Of a stretch of DNA of 64,000 nucleotides, positions 7,912 through 17,365 are shown piece by piece. Position 1 is the stretch's first letter, and every line of letters starts with the position of its first letter. A program made the translations under genes and the position numbers. Source of the DNA: Hyalangium versicolor (lineage in GTDB: Bacteria; Myxococcota; Myxococcia; Myxococcales; Myxococcaceae); NCBI RefSeq assembly GCF_020103695.1, contig NZ_JAHXBF010000011.1, forward strand, positions 362,445 to 426,444, in the 5' to 3' direction. The notes under the pieces were generated by a model that searched no databases, was not told the origin of the DNA, and worked only from the letters and a program-made list of their open reading frames with translations.

Positions 7912-10900
7912 TCAGGTGATCGGGAGTTCCAGCATGGCCACGGCGCCCTTGCCTGGGCCGTCGCTCTCCAATGTCAGGCGTCCTCCCAGCATCTGAGCCG
8001 CCAGCGCGCTCGAATGCAGCCCGAAACCATGTCCATCCTTGCGTGTGGTGAAGCCGTGTACGAACAGCTTCTCCCTCACCTCGGGAGCGATTCCCATCCC
8101 GTCATCCAGCACGTGGATGCGCACATGCTTCCCATCCGACGTCAACCGCAAGTCCAGGTGGCGCTCTCCCTCGGGCACCGCGTCCAGCGCGTACTTTGCG
8201 TTGCTGATCAGGTTGATGAGAATCTGCAACACCTTGTGCTTGTCCAGCTTCAGCCGGGGCACCGGTGACAGCTCACGACGGATGGCCACGCCATGGCGCT
8301 CGAGCGCCGCCGTCTGGATGCGCAGCGCATCCTCGATGAGGGACACGAGATCGCACTCCTCCGTCATCAGCGAGCTCTTGGCGTAGATCTGCTGCACCTG
8401 CACGATGGCTCGGATGTGCTCGATGTGCCGCCCCATCGCGTCCATGTCCTCCAACAGGCGCGTCTGTTGCCCCATCAGCTCATCCGCCAGCCTCGCCAGG
8501 TACTCCGGCAGGTGGCCACCTCGCGCGTTCGGGGCCAGGAAGCTCGGCAGATCGTCTCGATGCTCCAACAACAAGGTCGTGGCCTGTCTCAGCCGACCCA
8601 CGCGTGAGGCCCCCACGGCCCGCTGCATCATTTCCAAGTTGATGACAGCGCTGGTGAGCACATTGCCCACGTTGTGCAGCACGTTGGAGGCCACCTCCGC
8701 CATGCCCACCTCACGCGCTGTATCGACCAGCCGGGCCTGGGCCTGCCGCAGCTCGCGCGTGCGCTCCTCCACGCGCCGCTCCAGCTCATCATTGGCCCTG
8801 CGCAGTTCCGCCTTCGCCCGCTGCACGTCCGCGTAGAGCCGCGCGTTCTCGATGGAGATGGCCGCCTGAGAGGCAATGTGGCCCAGCAGTGCCAGCCGCG
8901 CGGGGCTGAAGGCATTGGTGGCCAGATTGTTCTCCAGGTACAGCACTCCGGCGAAATGCTCCTGACGTATCAGCGGCAGGCACAACACCGAGCGGGCCCC
9001 ACTGCGCGCCAGATATTCATCCGACAGGAAGGGATGGGGCTTGGAGGCATCGCCGATGACCACGGGCTCGCGAGTCCGCCGAACGTACGAGAGCAGCGCC
9101 CAAGGCAGTTCCCTGGCCGTGCCTTCATCCGGCGTAACGGTGGACTCGCCAGGAGAGGCGAGCGAGGAGGCCACCACCGAGAGAGAATCTCCGCTCGGCA
9201 GCAACAGCGCGCCATCTTGAGCGCCTGCGTTCTCGATGGCTGCCTGCAGCAGCGTGGTCACCAACCGCTCCAGGAGGATCTCGCCCGAGATGGCCTGCTG
9301 GGTCTTCACCACCGTGAGCGCGTCGATGCGCTTCGAGTCCGTGCTGCTGGTGTTCTCAGAAGAGACGATCTCCGCGGACGCGAGGCTGGGCCACTGGGCC
9401 TCCAGGTGCTGGACCTTGCCCATGGCGCCCCACTGCTTGTACGCCGCCCAGGCCTCGCGCGCGAAGCTGTGGGCGACGATGGACGCCTGTCGCGTGCGCC
9501 AGAAGTTCGCCGCCAACTCGCTGGCCAATCCCAGGTACTGGGTGGCACCGCTCTCCCTGGAGGTGCGGATGGCTTCCTCGTAAGCGCGCGTCGCCTCATC
9601 GGCTCGCCCCGCGAGACGGGCCAGCTCTCCGGACACCATGAGTTCGGGGGCGCGGAAGCTCTCGGGGCAGCTCTCCGCCCACTCCGCGAGCTGCTCCCGG
9701 TGCTTCTGGATGGCCTCCAGGAGCCGCTGCTGCTCTTCCGGCGCTGCCTCCTCGAAGAGCGCAGCCCGAGCGAGGGCTCCGTAGAGGTGGAACTCGCGCA
9801 GAATGATGGCGCCGTTCATGGACCACACGAACTCAGCGGCCTTCTCCGCCGCTTCGAGGGCCGCCGGGTAGGAGCCACACACGAAGCGCGACTGGAGCTT
9901 GACGATCCAATACCAGGCTTGCGTGGGGCCCATGCCACTGGCCGCCATGGTGGCCTCGAGGGCCTGTTCGTCGACGCCGTCCCCGCTCCAGGTGTCGAAC
10001 CGGGGGGTGCGCCCTCGGAGTTGCTGCATGTAACGCTGGTAGATGAGGAGCAGATCCAGCGGCCCCTGGAGCCCAGCCTTACGCAAGAAGCCGCTGCGCG
10101 TGACAGAGTCCTCGTACACGTCGTCCACGTTGTGCCCCATGGCGAGGCGGTTCCAGAGGGTCGTGGTGCTGCAATAGGTGGCGCTGTAGAAGTCCCCCGT
10201 CTGCAGCCCATGGTGGAAGGCGCTGAGGAGGAGCTCCTGAACGGCTGGCAGAGGCCGCGTGAAGTAGGAGATGCACTGCAGGCTCAGGAACGCCACCGAC
10301 CGCTGGGCACGCAGGTTGTGCCGCTCGACAAACCCGAGAGCAAGCTGGCTCAAGGCATGTCCTTCCCGGTAGCGCTTGAAGAAGGATCCCGTCAGCACCC
10401 CGAACCAGCCGAAGCCCAGCACGGCGGACTCCGTGAAGCCGTGGCGCAGGGTGAGCGAGACCATCCGGGACAGGAGGACCACCAACAGGTGGTTGTTGGT
10501 GACGTAGGCCGTCCCAAAAAAACCCGCGAGGGCACTCATCCTCGCCTTCATGTCCGGGTCGGTCATGGGCGGCAGATCGATGAGGCTCTCGATGGAGCGC
10601 TCCCCCATCAGGGCCCACGCCTCATCATGAGCAGCCACCACCTCCTCCAAGGTGGGGCGCGGTGAAATGGGCATGCCCAGCAGCTCCATGCACTCCACCA
10701 TGCATCGGACGGCCCCCGGGGGTTCACCCGAGGCGAACCAGCTATCCGCCATCAGGCAGAAGATGGCCGCGATGTCCGCGCGAGTCTGCGTCCGGGAGCG
10801 AAGTCCCTGCGCCAGCTCGCGCGCCCTGACGGTGTTGCCCGTCATGAGCTCGCATCGAGCCTGGGAGAGGCGCACCTTGAAGGCCAGCGTGGGGTCCGTC

Positions 10901-13203
10901 TCCCAGGGATCTCCTGGAATGAGCTCGAAGGCTCCCGCGAGGTAGGTCACAGCGGGGCGGTGCGCCACCGCTGCCTCGGCCTTCCAACCCGCTGCGGCGT
11001 TCAGCCGTGCCAGGTGGAGGCGCTCCGAGGGCTCCTCAATCAGCTCCACCCCTGCGTTGAGCTGGCCCACCACTTCGAAGATCGACTCGTGCACCTGCTC
11101 CTGGGACAGGCTCTGCAGCATCAGCCGGCCGACGCGCAGGTGGGTGGCCTTGCGCTCCGCTTCGGAGGTGAGGACATGGGCCGCCTGCTGGATGCGGTCG
11201 TGGAGGAAGCGATACTGCTCCGGGCCCCCGCGCACCAGCAGTCCTTCCCGGAGTGCAGGCTCGATCCCCTGCTCCACCTCCCCCACGTCCGCGAGCCCAG
11301 AGAGGGTGCCCAGCATTGAAAGTGAGAATCCACTCCCCACGCAGGCGGCCAGCCGCAGAAGGTGCTGGGTTCCAGGGGGGAGCTGGCGCAGCTTGCTCGC
11401 CATGAAGTCGACGACATTGTCCGAGTAGCCCCGGGCCCGGACTCCCTCGGCATCCCACCTCCATCCTTCTCCAGGCACGCGGGCCAGCAGGCCGTCCTGG
11501 CTGAGCGTCACCATGAACTGAAGGAGGAAGAAGGGGTTGCCGCCCGTCTTCTCGTACACCAACTCCGAGAGAGGAGTGACGATCCCCGCGCCCACGCCCG
11601 GCAGCGTATCCGTCACGAGCTGGGTCACCTGTTCCAGGCTCAGGGGATCCAGCCGGAGGTCGGTGATCTTCGCGCCCGCCTTGCGCACCTCGTTCATCAC
11701 CGGAACCAGCGGGTGCGTCGGGCTCACCTCGTTGTCGCGGTAAGCGCCAATCCACAGCACGGGAGGCGTCTCTGGCTGGGACAGCAGCTGTTCGATGAGC
11801 CGGAGACTGGCCAGGTCCGCCCACTGCAGATCATCCAGGAACACCCCGAGCGGATGCTCGGCGCTGGCGAAGACACCCAGGCACTGGCGGACCACGCGAT
11901 GGAGGCGGTGCTGCGCCTCACCCGGGGGAAGCGCCTGGAGCGGCGGCTGCCTGCCCACCAGCACTTCTACTTGAGGAACCAGATCGACGAGCACCTGCCC
12001 CTGGCCTTCCCACACCTGGATCAGTTGCTCACGCCAGCGCGCAATCTCTTCATCGGTCCTCGCCAGCACCTGCTGCACCAGCCCCCGGACGGCTTGCGCC
12101 ACGGCGATGTAGGGGACGTCTCGCTGGAACTGGTCGAATTTGCCGCTCAGGAAGAAGCCGCGCCGCTGCACCACGGGCTTATGCAGTTCGTGCACCACCG
12201 AGGACTTGCCGATGCCCGAGTAGCCACTGACCAGGAAGAGCTCCGGCTTGCCGGTGCGGACCACGCGCTCGAACCCCTGGAGCAGGCTCGAGACCTGGGC
12301 GCTGCGCCCGTAGAGCCGCTGAGGCACCTGGAAGTGGTTGGGGATGTCGAGAGCGCCCGGAGTGAACGCTTCCAGCGTGTTCTTGCTGAGTCCCTCACGG
12401 CATCTTTCGAGGTCCGCCTTCACCCCTTCGGCGCTCTGGTAGCGCTCCTCGGCGACCTTCGCCAGCAGCTTCATCACGATGGCCGACAGGGCCGGAGGAA
12501 TCTGGGCGTTCACCTCGTGCGGAGGCTTCGGGTTCTGGGCCATGTGCGCGTGGAACCACTCCAGCGCGTCACGCCCCTGGAAGGGCCGCTGTCCTGTCAA
12601 CAGCTCGTAGAACGTGACGCCCAGCGAGTAGAAGTCGGTGCGGTAGTCCACCGCTCGGTTCATTCGGCCCGTCTGCTCGGGCGACATGTAAGCCAGCGTC
12701 CCATCGATGAGGTGGGAGGGCGCGGCGTCCAGGTGCTCGACCCTCTGGAGGGTGGCCGCCCCGAAGTCGATCAACCGCGCTTCCCCGGAGGGCTCGAGGA
12801 TGATGTTGGAGGGCTTGATGTCCTTGTGGATGACGTTGCGGCTGTGGACCTCCGCCAGCGTCGAGGCCAGGGAGAGGGCCAGGCGCAGGAAGCGGGAGAC
12901 CTCGAACGGCTGCCCCACGTGCTCGGAAAGCGCCTCGCCCTGCACCCGCTCCAGCAGCAGCACGGGCCGCTCGTGGATCCGCTCACAGGCATACGGTCGA
13001 GCCACACCCCGCACATCCTGAAGCCGCTGGAGGATTCCGAACTCCCGGCGGTAGCGCTCTCGCTCACGCGGGCCCGGAGAGGGCGCCATCGGCGTCTTGA
13101 TGATGACGCGCAGCGCATCGGCCTCGCGCACGGCATGGAAGAGCGCGTTCGAGCTGGTGGCTCGGATCGTTCCTAGAACCCTGTATCCCGGGATGTCCAA
13201 CAT
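7912..13203 (-). CDS. Giant hybrid: Ser/Thr kinase, STAND ATPase, GAF and histidine kinase (copy A)
   Basis: 1763 residues from the ATG at 13203, chosen because the paralog at 39.3 kb starts with the same MLDI.GY segment; an ATG 15 codons upstream is possible. Domains in order: Hanks-type kinase (about 5-265, HKDIKPSNII and DFGAAT), AAA_16/STAND ATPase (about 295-600, Walker A SGYSGIGKSSVV), a long helical TPR-like region, a GAF domain (about 1330-1500), a coiled coil, a phosphoacceptor box SNVLHNVGNVL, and a HATPase_c domain (NLISNAKYALD, DDGMGI, GHGFGLHSSALAA). It has no membrane segment and no adjacent response regulator. The family is expanded in myxobacteria and cyanobacteria; its signals are mostly unknown. 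The gene lies upstream of recD2 with a 123-base gap. Confidence 0.92.
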   Translation of the reverse strand: MLDIPGYRVLGTIRATSSNALFHAVREADALRVIIKTPMAPSPGPRERERYRREFGILQRLQDVRGVARPYACERIHERPVLLLERVQGEALSEHVGQPFEVSRFLRLALSLASTLAEVHSRNVIHKDIKPSNIILEPSGEARLIDFGAATLQRVEHLDAAPSHLIDGTLAYMSPEQTGRMNRAVDYRTDFYSLGVTFYELLTGQRPFQGRDALEWFHAHMAQNPKPPHEVNAQIPPALSAIVMKLLAKVAEERYQSAEGVKADLERCREGLSKNTLEAFTPGALDIPNHFQVPQRLYGRSAQVSSLLQGFERVVRTGKPELFLVSGYSGIGKSSVVHELHKPVVQRRGFFLSGKFDQFQRDVPYIAVAQAVRGLVQQVLARTDEEIARWREQLIQVWEGQGQVLVDLVPQVEVLVGRQPPLQALPPGEAQHRLHRVVRQCLGVFASAEHPLGVFLDDLQWADLASLRLIEQLLSQPETPPVLWIGAYRDNEVSPTHPLVPVMNEVRKAGAKITDLRLDPLSLEQVTQLVTDTLPGVGAGIVTPLSELVYEKTGGNPFFLLQFMVTLSQDGLLARVPGEGWRWDAEGVRARGYSDNVVDFMASKLRQLPPGTQHLLRLAACVGSGFSLSMLGTLSGLADVGEVEQGIEPALREGLLVRGGPEQYRFLHDRIQQAAHVLTSEAERKATHLRVGRLMLQSLSQEQVHESIFEVVGQLNAGVELIEEPSERLHLARLNAAAGWKAEAAVAHRPAVTYLAGAFELIPGDPWETDPTLAFKVRLSQARCELMTGNTVRARELAQGLRSRTQTRADIAAIFCLMADSWFASGEPPGAVRCMVECMELLGMPISPRPTLEEVVAAHDEAWALMGERSIESLIDLPPMTDPDMKARMSALAGFFGTAYVTNNHLLVVLLSRMVSLTLRHGFTESAVLGFGWFGVLTGSFFKRYREGHALSQLALGFVERHNLRAQRSVAFLSLQCISYFTRPLPAVQELLLSAFHHGLQTGDFYSATYCSTTTLWNRLAMGHNVDDVYEDSVTRSGFLRKAGLQGPLDLLLIYQRYMQQLRGRTPRFDTWSGDGVDEQALEATMAASGMGPTQAWYWIVKLQSRFVCGSYPAALEAAEKAAEFVWSMNGAIILREFHLYGALARAALFEEAAPEEQQRLLEAIQKHREQLAEWAESCPESFRAPELMVSGELARLAGRADEATRAYEEAIRTSRESGATQYLGLASELAANFWRTRQASIVAHSFAREAWAAYKQWGAMGKVQHLEAQWPSLASAEIVSSENTSSTDSKRIDALTVVKTQQAISGEILLERLVTTLLQAAIENAGAQDGALLLPSGDSLSVVASSLASPGESTVTPDEGTARELPWALLSYVRRTREPVVIGDASKPHPFLSDEYLARSGARSVLCLPLIRQEHFAGVLYLENNLATNAFSPARLALLGHIASQAAISIENARLYADVQRAKAELRRANDELERRVEERTRELRQAQARLVDTAREVGMAEVASNVLHNVGNVLTSAVINLEMMQRAVGASRVGRLRQATTLLLEHRDDLPSFLAPNARGGHLPEYLARLADELMGQQTRLLEDMDAMGRHIEHIRAIVQVQQIYAKSSLMTEECDLVSLIEDALRIQTAALERHGVAIRRELSPVPRLKLDKHKVLQILINLISNAKYALDAVPEGERHLDLRLTSDGKHVRIHVLDDGMGIAPEVREKLFVHGFTTRKDGHGFGLHSSALAAQMLGGRLTLESDGPGKGAVAMLELPIT

Positions 13204-13492
13204 GCAAGTGTCCCCCCGCGGGCAGCGGTCCGTGCATGAGCAATCCATGTGACAACACGCACATGCCGGATGCTACAAGCCTACCAGCGAATCCTCCTTG
13301 GAGGATGGGAGCCCCCTCCCTTGACTCCTGGGCCGCTCTCATACCGCAGTGCTCTACCGCTCCCACAGCGGGCCGCCGAGTGCAGGCTGGCGGCCGAGCC
13401 ACTGTGGCGCTGACACCTCCCGAGGGCGGGTTCAGGCCTTTGCATCGAACCAGCTTCGAGCGACTCAAGGCCCCCCCGGACGAGGGCCTGGC

Positions 13493-16400
13493 TCAGCGCG
13501 AGGAGGCCCCCTCGGTCGCGGAGATTTCGATCGGTGGCACCGGGTCGTCGATCACGATGATGTCCGTCCTACAGCTGATGCTGAAGAGGGAACCTGTGGG
13601 GAGCCCATCGTGCACGGCGTTCATCGTGGCGGTGATCAGCAGGTCGACGGTCGCCGGAAGGCACTTGACGGACCATGACAGCGTGGCGCCCGGGGCGACG
13701 GTCGCGGGAAGCGTGGGGCCGATGAGCTTCCAGCTATCCGGAGAGCGGCTGCTGACTTTGAGGCTGGTGATGTGGAGCGGTCCGACGCCCACGTTGCGGA
13801 TCGTCGCGCGGCCCGTCCCGTGGGAATAGAGCGCCATGGTGCCGAGAGGCTCCACGACCTCGATCTGGCCAGCGGCCGCATTACAGCGGAGGCCGATCGA
13901 GACCGGCGCACCCGCATCGTGCTGGAGTGTCAGCGTACCGGTGCGGTTTCCAACCGTGGGCGGCGCGCACGCCACCGCGACACTCTGGCTCGCGCCCGGC
14001 GCGACCGTGAACGGGATCGGCGTCGTGAGCTGGAAATCGGCACCGGTCAGCGAGCTGCTCGAGACGAGCAAGGACGCAGTACCGGTGTTGGAGACCGTGA
14101 ACGTTCGGCTGCTCGTCGTGCCAACCAGGATCGTGCCGTAATCGAGCTGAGTCGGGGAGACAGAGATGATGGGCGCGACGCCTCGGCAAGACAGCGCCAC
14201 GGATGCCGAGCCGCCGTTGCTGGTGAACGAGAGTGTGCCGGTATAGCTCCCGACCGCGGGGGGCTGGCAGCGCACCGTGAGGTTCGCCGACGCGCTAGCA
14301 GCGATGGGCCCAGGCAGGCCGCCGACAATGGAGTACGCGGCGTTGTTCAACGTGGGTCCCGAGATGATGAGCGGCGCCGTGCCGGTGTTGGTCACGGTCA
14401 GCGAACGCGCCGAGACCGTCCCCACGCGCACATCGCCGAAATCCAGCGACGTCGGCGCCACCGAGAGCACCGGCGCGAAGCCGCGGCAGGCCAGCCCCGA
14501 GAAACCCGAGCCCCCATTGCTGAAGGTGAAGAGCGTGGCGGAGTAGCTCACGGCCGCCGTGGGCAGACAGCGCACCGTGAGGTTCGCCGACGCACCGGGA
14601 GCGATGGGCCCGGGCAGCGCGCCGACAATGGAGAACGCGGTGTTGTTGCTCAACGAGGTCTCCGAGATCGTGAGGGGCGCCGTGCCCAGGTTGGTGATGG
14701 TCAGCGGACGATCCGAGAATTCCCCCACGCGCACATCACCAAAGTCGAGAAATTCCTGCGCCCTGATCTCCGCCGCGTAGCCACGGCACGACAGCGGGAC
14801 CGACACGTTCCCCCCGTCGCTGACGAATGACACGGCGCCGCTGTACGTCGAGATCCAGGGCGGCTGGCACATCACCTCGAAGTTCACGGATCCACCGGGA
14901 GCGATGGTGCCAGGCACGCTCAGCGGAGAGCCGGGGTAGAAGGGCCCCCCGCCCAACCCGAAGTTCGAGACCGTGAGCGTCGCGGTACCGGTATTGGTGA
15001 GGGTGACGCTCCTGCGCACAGCGGTGTTGACGGGCACATCGCCGAACGCCAGCGACGCCGGCGCCACCGAGAGCACCGGCGCGAAGCCGCGGCAAGACAG
15101 CGCCACGGAAGCCGAGCCGCCATTGCTGGCGATCGCAAGCGAGCCGGAGTAGCTCTGGGCTGCCGGGGGCACACACGTCACCGTGAGGTTTGCCGATGCA
15201 TTGGGCGCGATGGGCCCCACCGGTGTGCTGGCCAGCGAGAACGCAGCGCCCGTCACCGAGGCACCCGAGAGCGTAAGCGGCGCCGTGCCAATGTTGGTGA
15301 CGGCCACCGAGCAACTCGAGGCCACTCCCGGGCGCACATCCCCGCACGAGAGCGAGGGCGGCACCGAGAGCACCGGAACGCCGTTCGACGTGCACCGCAG
15401 CGGCACGGAGATCGCCCCCCCGGCCGTGGTGCTTGGAATGACGAGCCGGGCCTTACGCGTGCCGGACCCCGACGGCGAGCACCTCACCGGAACCGAGAAG
15501 GTACCGCTGTTGGTCAGCACCGAGAACGGGCGGCTGCAGCTCTGCCCGGACGTGCACGCGCCGCTGGCGTAGGCGAACGAGAACCACGGGTCACCTTCGA
15601 TCGTCATCTGTGTCGTCGAGCTCATGGTGCTCCAACCAACGTTGCTGAGCGCGATCGTCGCGGTGCCGGACGAGCCGAAAGGCACTGTGCCGAAATCGTG
15701 GTACGGCGGCGTCGCGCGCGCGAGCGGAGGAAAGCGATTCTGGACCGCATCGACCGCGGCGAACGCATCGAGCCGGCCAGCGCCGCAGTCATCGGACTCG
15801 GGGCAGAAGAATCCCCAGCCCCAGAAGCCGCTCGAGGGCGTCGCGGTCAGGCGCAACACCTGCTCGAGCTGCTCCGGCGTCATTCCAGGGTGCGCCGCGA
15901 GCATGAGGCCGGCGACCCCCGAGACATGCGGTGACGCATACGACGTGCCCGATGAGTAGCGGTAGCAGAAGTCGGAGATGCTCTGTCCCGCCTCGAGCAG
16001 GAGCTGTGGGCCAGGCTTCATGACCGCCCACGTCGACACGATGCCGCCGGTGCCTTGATAGGAGTTGATATCCGAGCTGCTGAGCCGGGTGCACGACGGC
16101 GCCCCGACATCTTCGCCGAACAACGGAGACGAATCGCCGTCGGGCGAGCCGCCCGGAGCCACGAGATCGATCGAGAGGCCGCGATTGCTGTACTCAGCGA
16201 GTGTGTCCAACTGATCGGTCGCGGCCACCGAGAACACGTCGTTGCAGTCCGCCGGGAACGCCGGGCCCGTGTTCTGCGAGTAGTTGCCGGCCGCCGCGAC
16301 GACGAAGATGCCCCGCTGGCGCGCGCGGGCAAGCGCGTTGCGGAAACTCTCGATGGTGGCGCCGCTATCGGTACAGTGCAAGGCATCGTTATTGAAGCTG

Positions 16401-17230
16401 AAGTTCACGATGTCAGCGGTGCGCGGTCCGGTGAACTGCCCGGTCGCGGCGTCGTAGCCCGCAACCCAATTCAGGCCGGCGGTCGCGAGCGACACGACGA
16501 CGCCGTTGGAAACGCCGTTGCTGCGGACCGGCAATACCTGACAGCCCCAGCAGATGCCGGCGCCACCCTTGCCGTTGTTCGGGGTCGCCCCGATCAGACC
16601 GGCGACCATGGTGCCGTGGTGGTAGGTGTTCGGGTTGACCGGGTTGAAGTCATTGTCCGAGGGATCGAAGGCAGGCGCCCACACGATGTCGGGGTGAGCA
16701 GTGGAGCCGCTGTCGATCACGGCGATGCGCACGTTCGGCGACCCGGTGATGCGGTCCCACGCATCGGGCAGGCGGATATAGTCGTAGGACCAGCGCTGCG
16801 CGTAGAACCCCGGATCGGTCGGCTCATTCGAGAACGGGATGATCACGTTCGGCGACGCGGAGAGCACGCGCGGGTCGTGACCGAGTTCACGGATCGCCCC
16901 GAGCGTCACCTCGGCTGCGGTCGCACCCGCGCTTGCGCTCGGCGTGGCTTCGATGCGGACCAGCCAGGTGTCGTCGTCGACCGCGAGGATCGGCACGACC
17001 TGCGTCCCTCCGAGGTCAAGCGCTCGTCCGGGTGTTGCCTTCTCCTTGAGCCGCACGACCGCCTCGTTCGGCACGAACTTCGGGGTGGAGCCCCCTTCCG
17101 GAGCGACCACCCCCGCCCGAGGCACCGCCGCCGGTGCATCAGGCATGCTCTGCGGATCGCCGTAGGCGACAGCGAAGGAAACAAGCGAGATCAAGAACAA
17201 CGACCCTGCGCCACGATGCGAACGGTGCAC
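13493..17230 (-). CDS. Secreted subtilisin-like (S8) protease with tandem ASH-like repeats
   Basis: 1245 residues from a GTG at 17230 preceded by GGGGG; a TTG 15 codons upstream is the alternative. A signal peptide (LFLISLVSFAVAYG) is followed by an inhibitor-like propeptide. The S8 catalytic residues are visible: Asp173 (VIDSGS), His205 (HHGTMVAG), oxyanion Asn316 (AAAGN) and Ser430 (GTSYASPHVSG). After residue about 505 come roughly seven Ig-like units of about 100 residues with the pattern LSVxPxxLdFGdVxVGtxsxrxxtvtNtGtapL, like the choice-of-anchor/ASH domains of myxobacterial surface proteins. Likely an exported or surface-held protease used in predation or matrix turnover. It has no MYXO-CTERM tail. 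Minus-strand neighbour of the amidase gene. Confidence 0.93.
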   Translation of the reverse strand: MHRSHRGAGSLFLISLVSFAVAYGDPQSMPDAPAAVPRAGVVAPEGGSTPKFVPNEAVVRLKEKATPGRALDLGGTQVVPILAVDDDTWLVRIEATPSASAGATAAEVTLGAIRELGHDPRVLSASPNVIIPFSNEPTDPGFYAQRWSYDYIRLPDAWDRITGSPNVRIAVIDSGSTAHPDIVWAPAFDPSDNDFNPVNPNTYHHGTMVAGLIGATPNNGKGGAGICWGCQVLPVRSNGVSNGVVVSLATAGLNWVAGYDAATGQFTGPRTADIVNFSFNNDALHCTDSGATIESFRNALARARQRGIFVVAAAGNYSQNTGPAFPADCNDVFSVAATDQLDTLAEYSNRGLSIDLVAPGGSPDGDSSPLFGEDVGAPSCTRLSSSDINSYQGTGGIVSTWAVMKPGPQLLLEAGQSISDFCYRYSSGTSYASPHVSGVAGLMLAAHPGMTPEQLEQVLRLTATPSSGFWGWGFFCPESDDCGAGRLDAFAAVDAVQNRFPPLARATPPYHDFGTVPFGSSGTATIALSNVGWSTMSSTTQMTIEGDPWFSFAYASGACTSGQSCSRPFSVLTNSGTFSVPVRCSPSGSGTRKARLVIPSTTAGGAISVPLRCTSNGVPVLSVPPSLSCGDVRPGVASSCSVAVTNIGTAPLTLSGASVTGAAFSLASTPVGPIAPNASANLTVTCVPPAAQSYSGSLAIASNGGSASVALSCRGFAPVLSVAPASLAFGDVPVNTAVRRSVTLTNTGTATLTVSNFGLGGGPFYPGSPLSVPGTIAPGGSVNFEVMCQPPWISTYSGAVSFVSDGGNVSVPLSCRGYAAEIRAQEFLDFGDVRVGEFSDRPLTITNLGTAPLTISETSLSNNTAFSIVGALPGPIAPGASANLTVRCLPTAAVSYSATLFTFSNGGSGFSGLACRGFAPVLSVAPTSLDFGDVRVGTVSARSLTVTNTGTAPLIISGPTLNNAAYSIVGGLPGPIAASASANLTVRCQPPAVGSYTGTLSFTSNGGSASVALSCRGVAPIISVSPTQLDYGTILVGTTSSRTFTVSNTGTASLLVSSSSLTGADFQLTTPIPFTVAPGASQSVAVACAPPTVGNRTGTLTLQHDAGAPVSIGLRCNAAAGQIEVVEPLGTMALYSHGTGRATIRNVGVGPLHITSLKVSSRSPDSWKLIGPTLPATVAPGATLSWSVKCLPATVDLLITATMNAVHDGLPTGSLFSISCRTDIIVIDDPVPPIEISATEGASSR

Positions 17231-17365
17231 GATACCCCCAGGCTGAATCTTGACGCTCTCGGCAATCTCTCCCAACGTGGCCCCAGAGCTGCCAAATCAT
17301 ACGCCAGGGGGCCTCCGAAGCGCATGGGGGACCTGAATGGAAAGCTCCAATGCCAACGCTGGGCG

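Noticed and set aside
8674..10665. 663-residue plus-strand frame opposite the giant kinase
   Set aside because: It lies inside a recognised multi-domain protein on the minus strand; no motifs.
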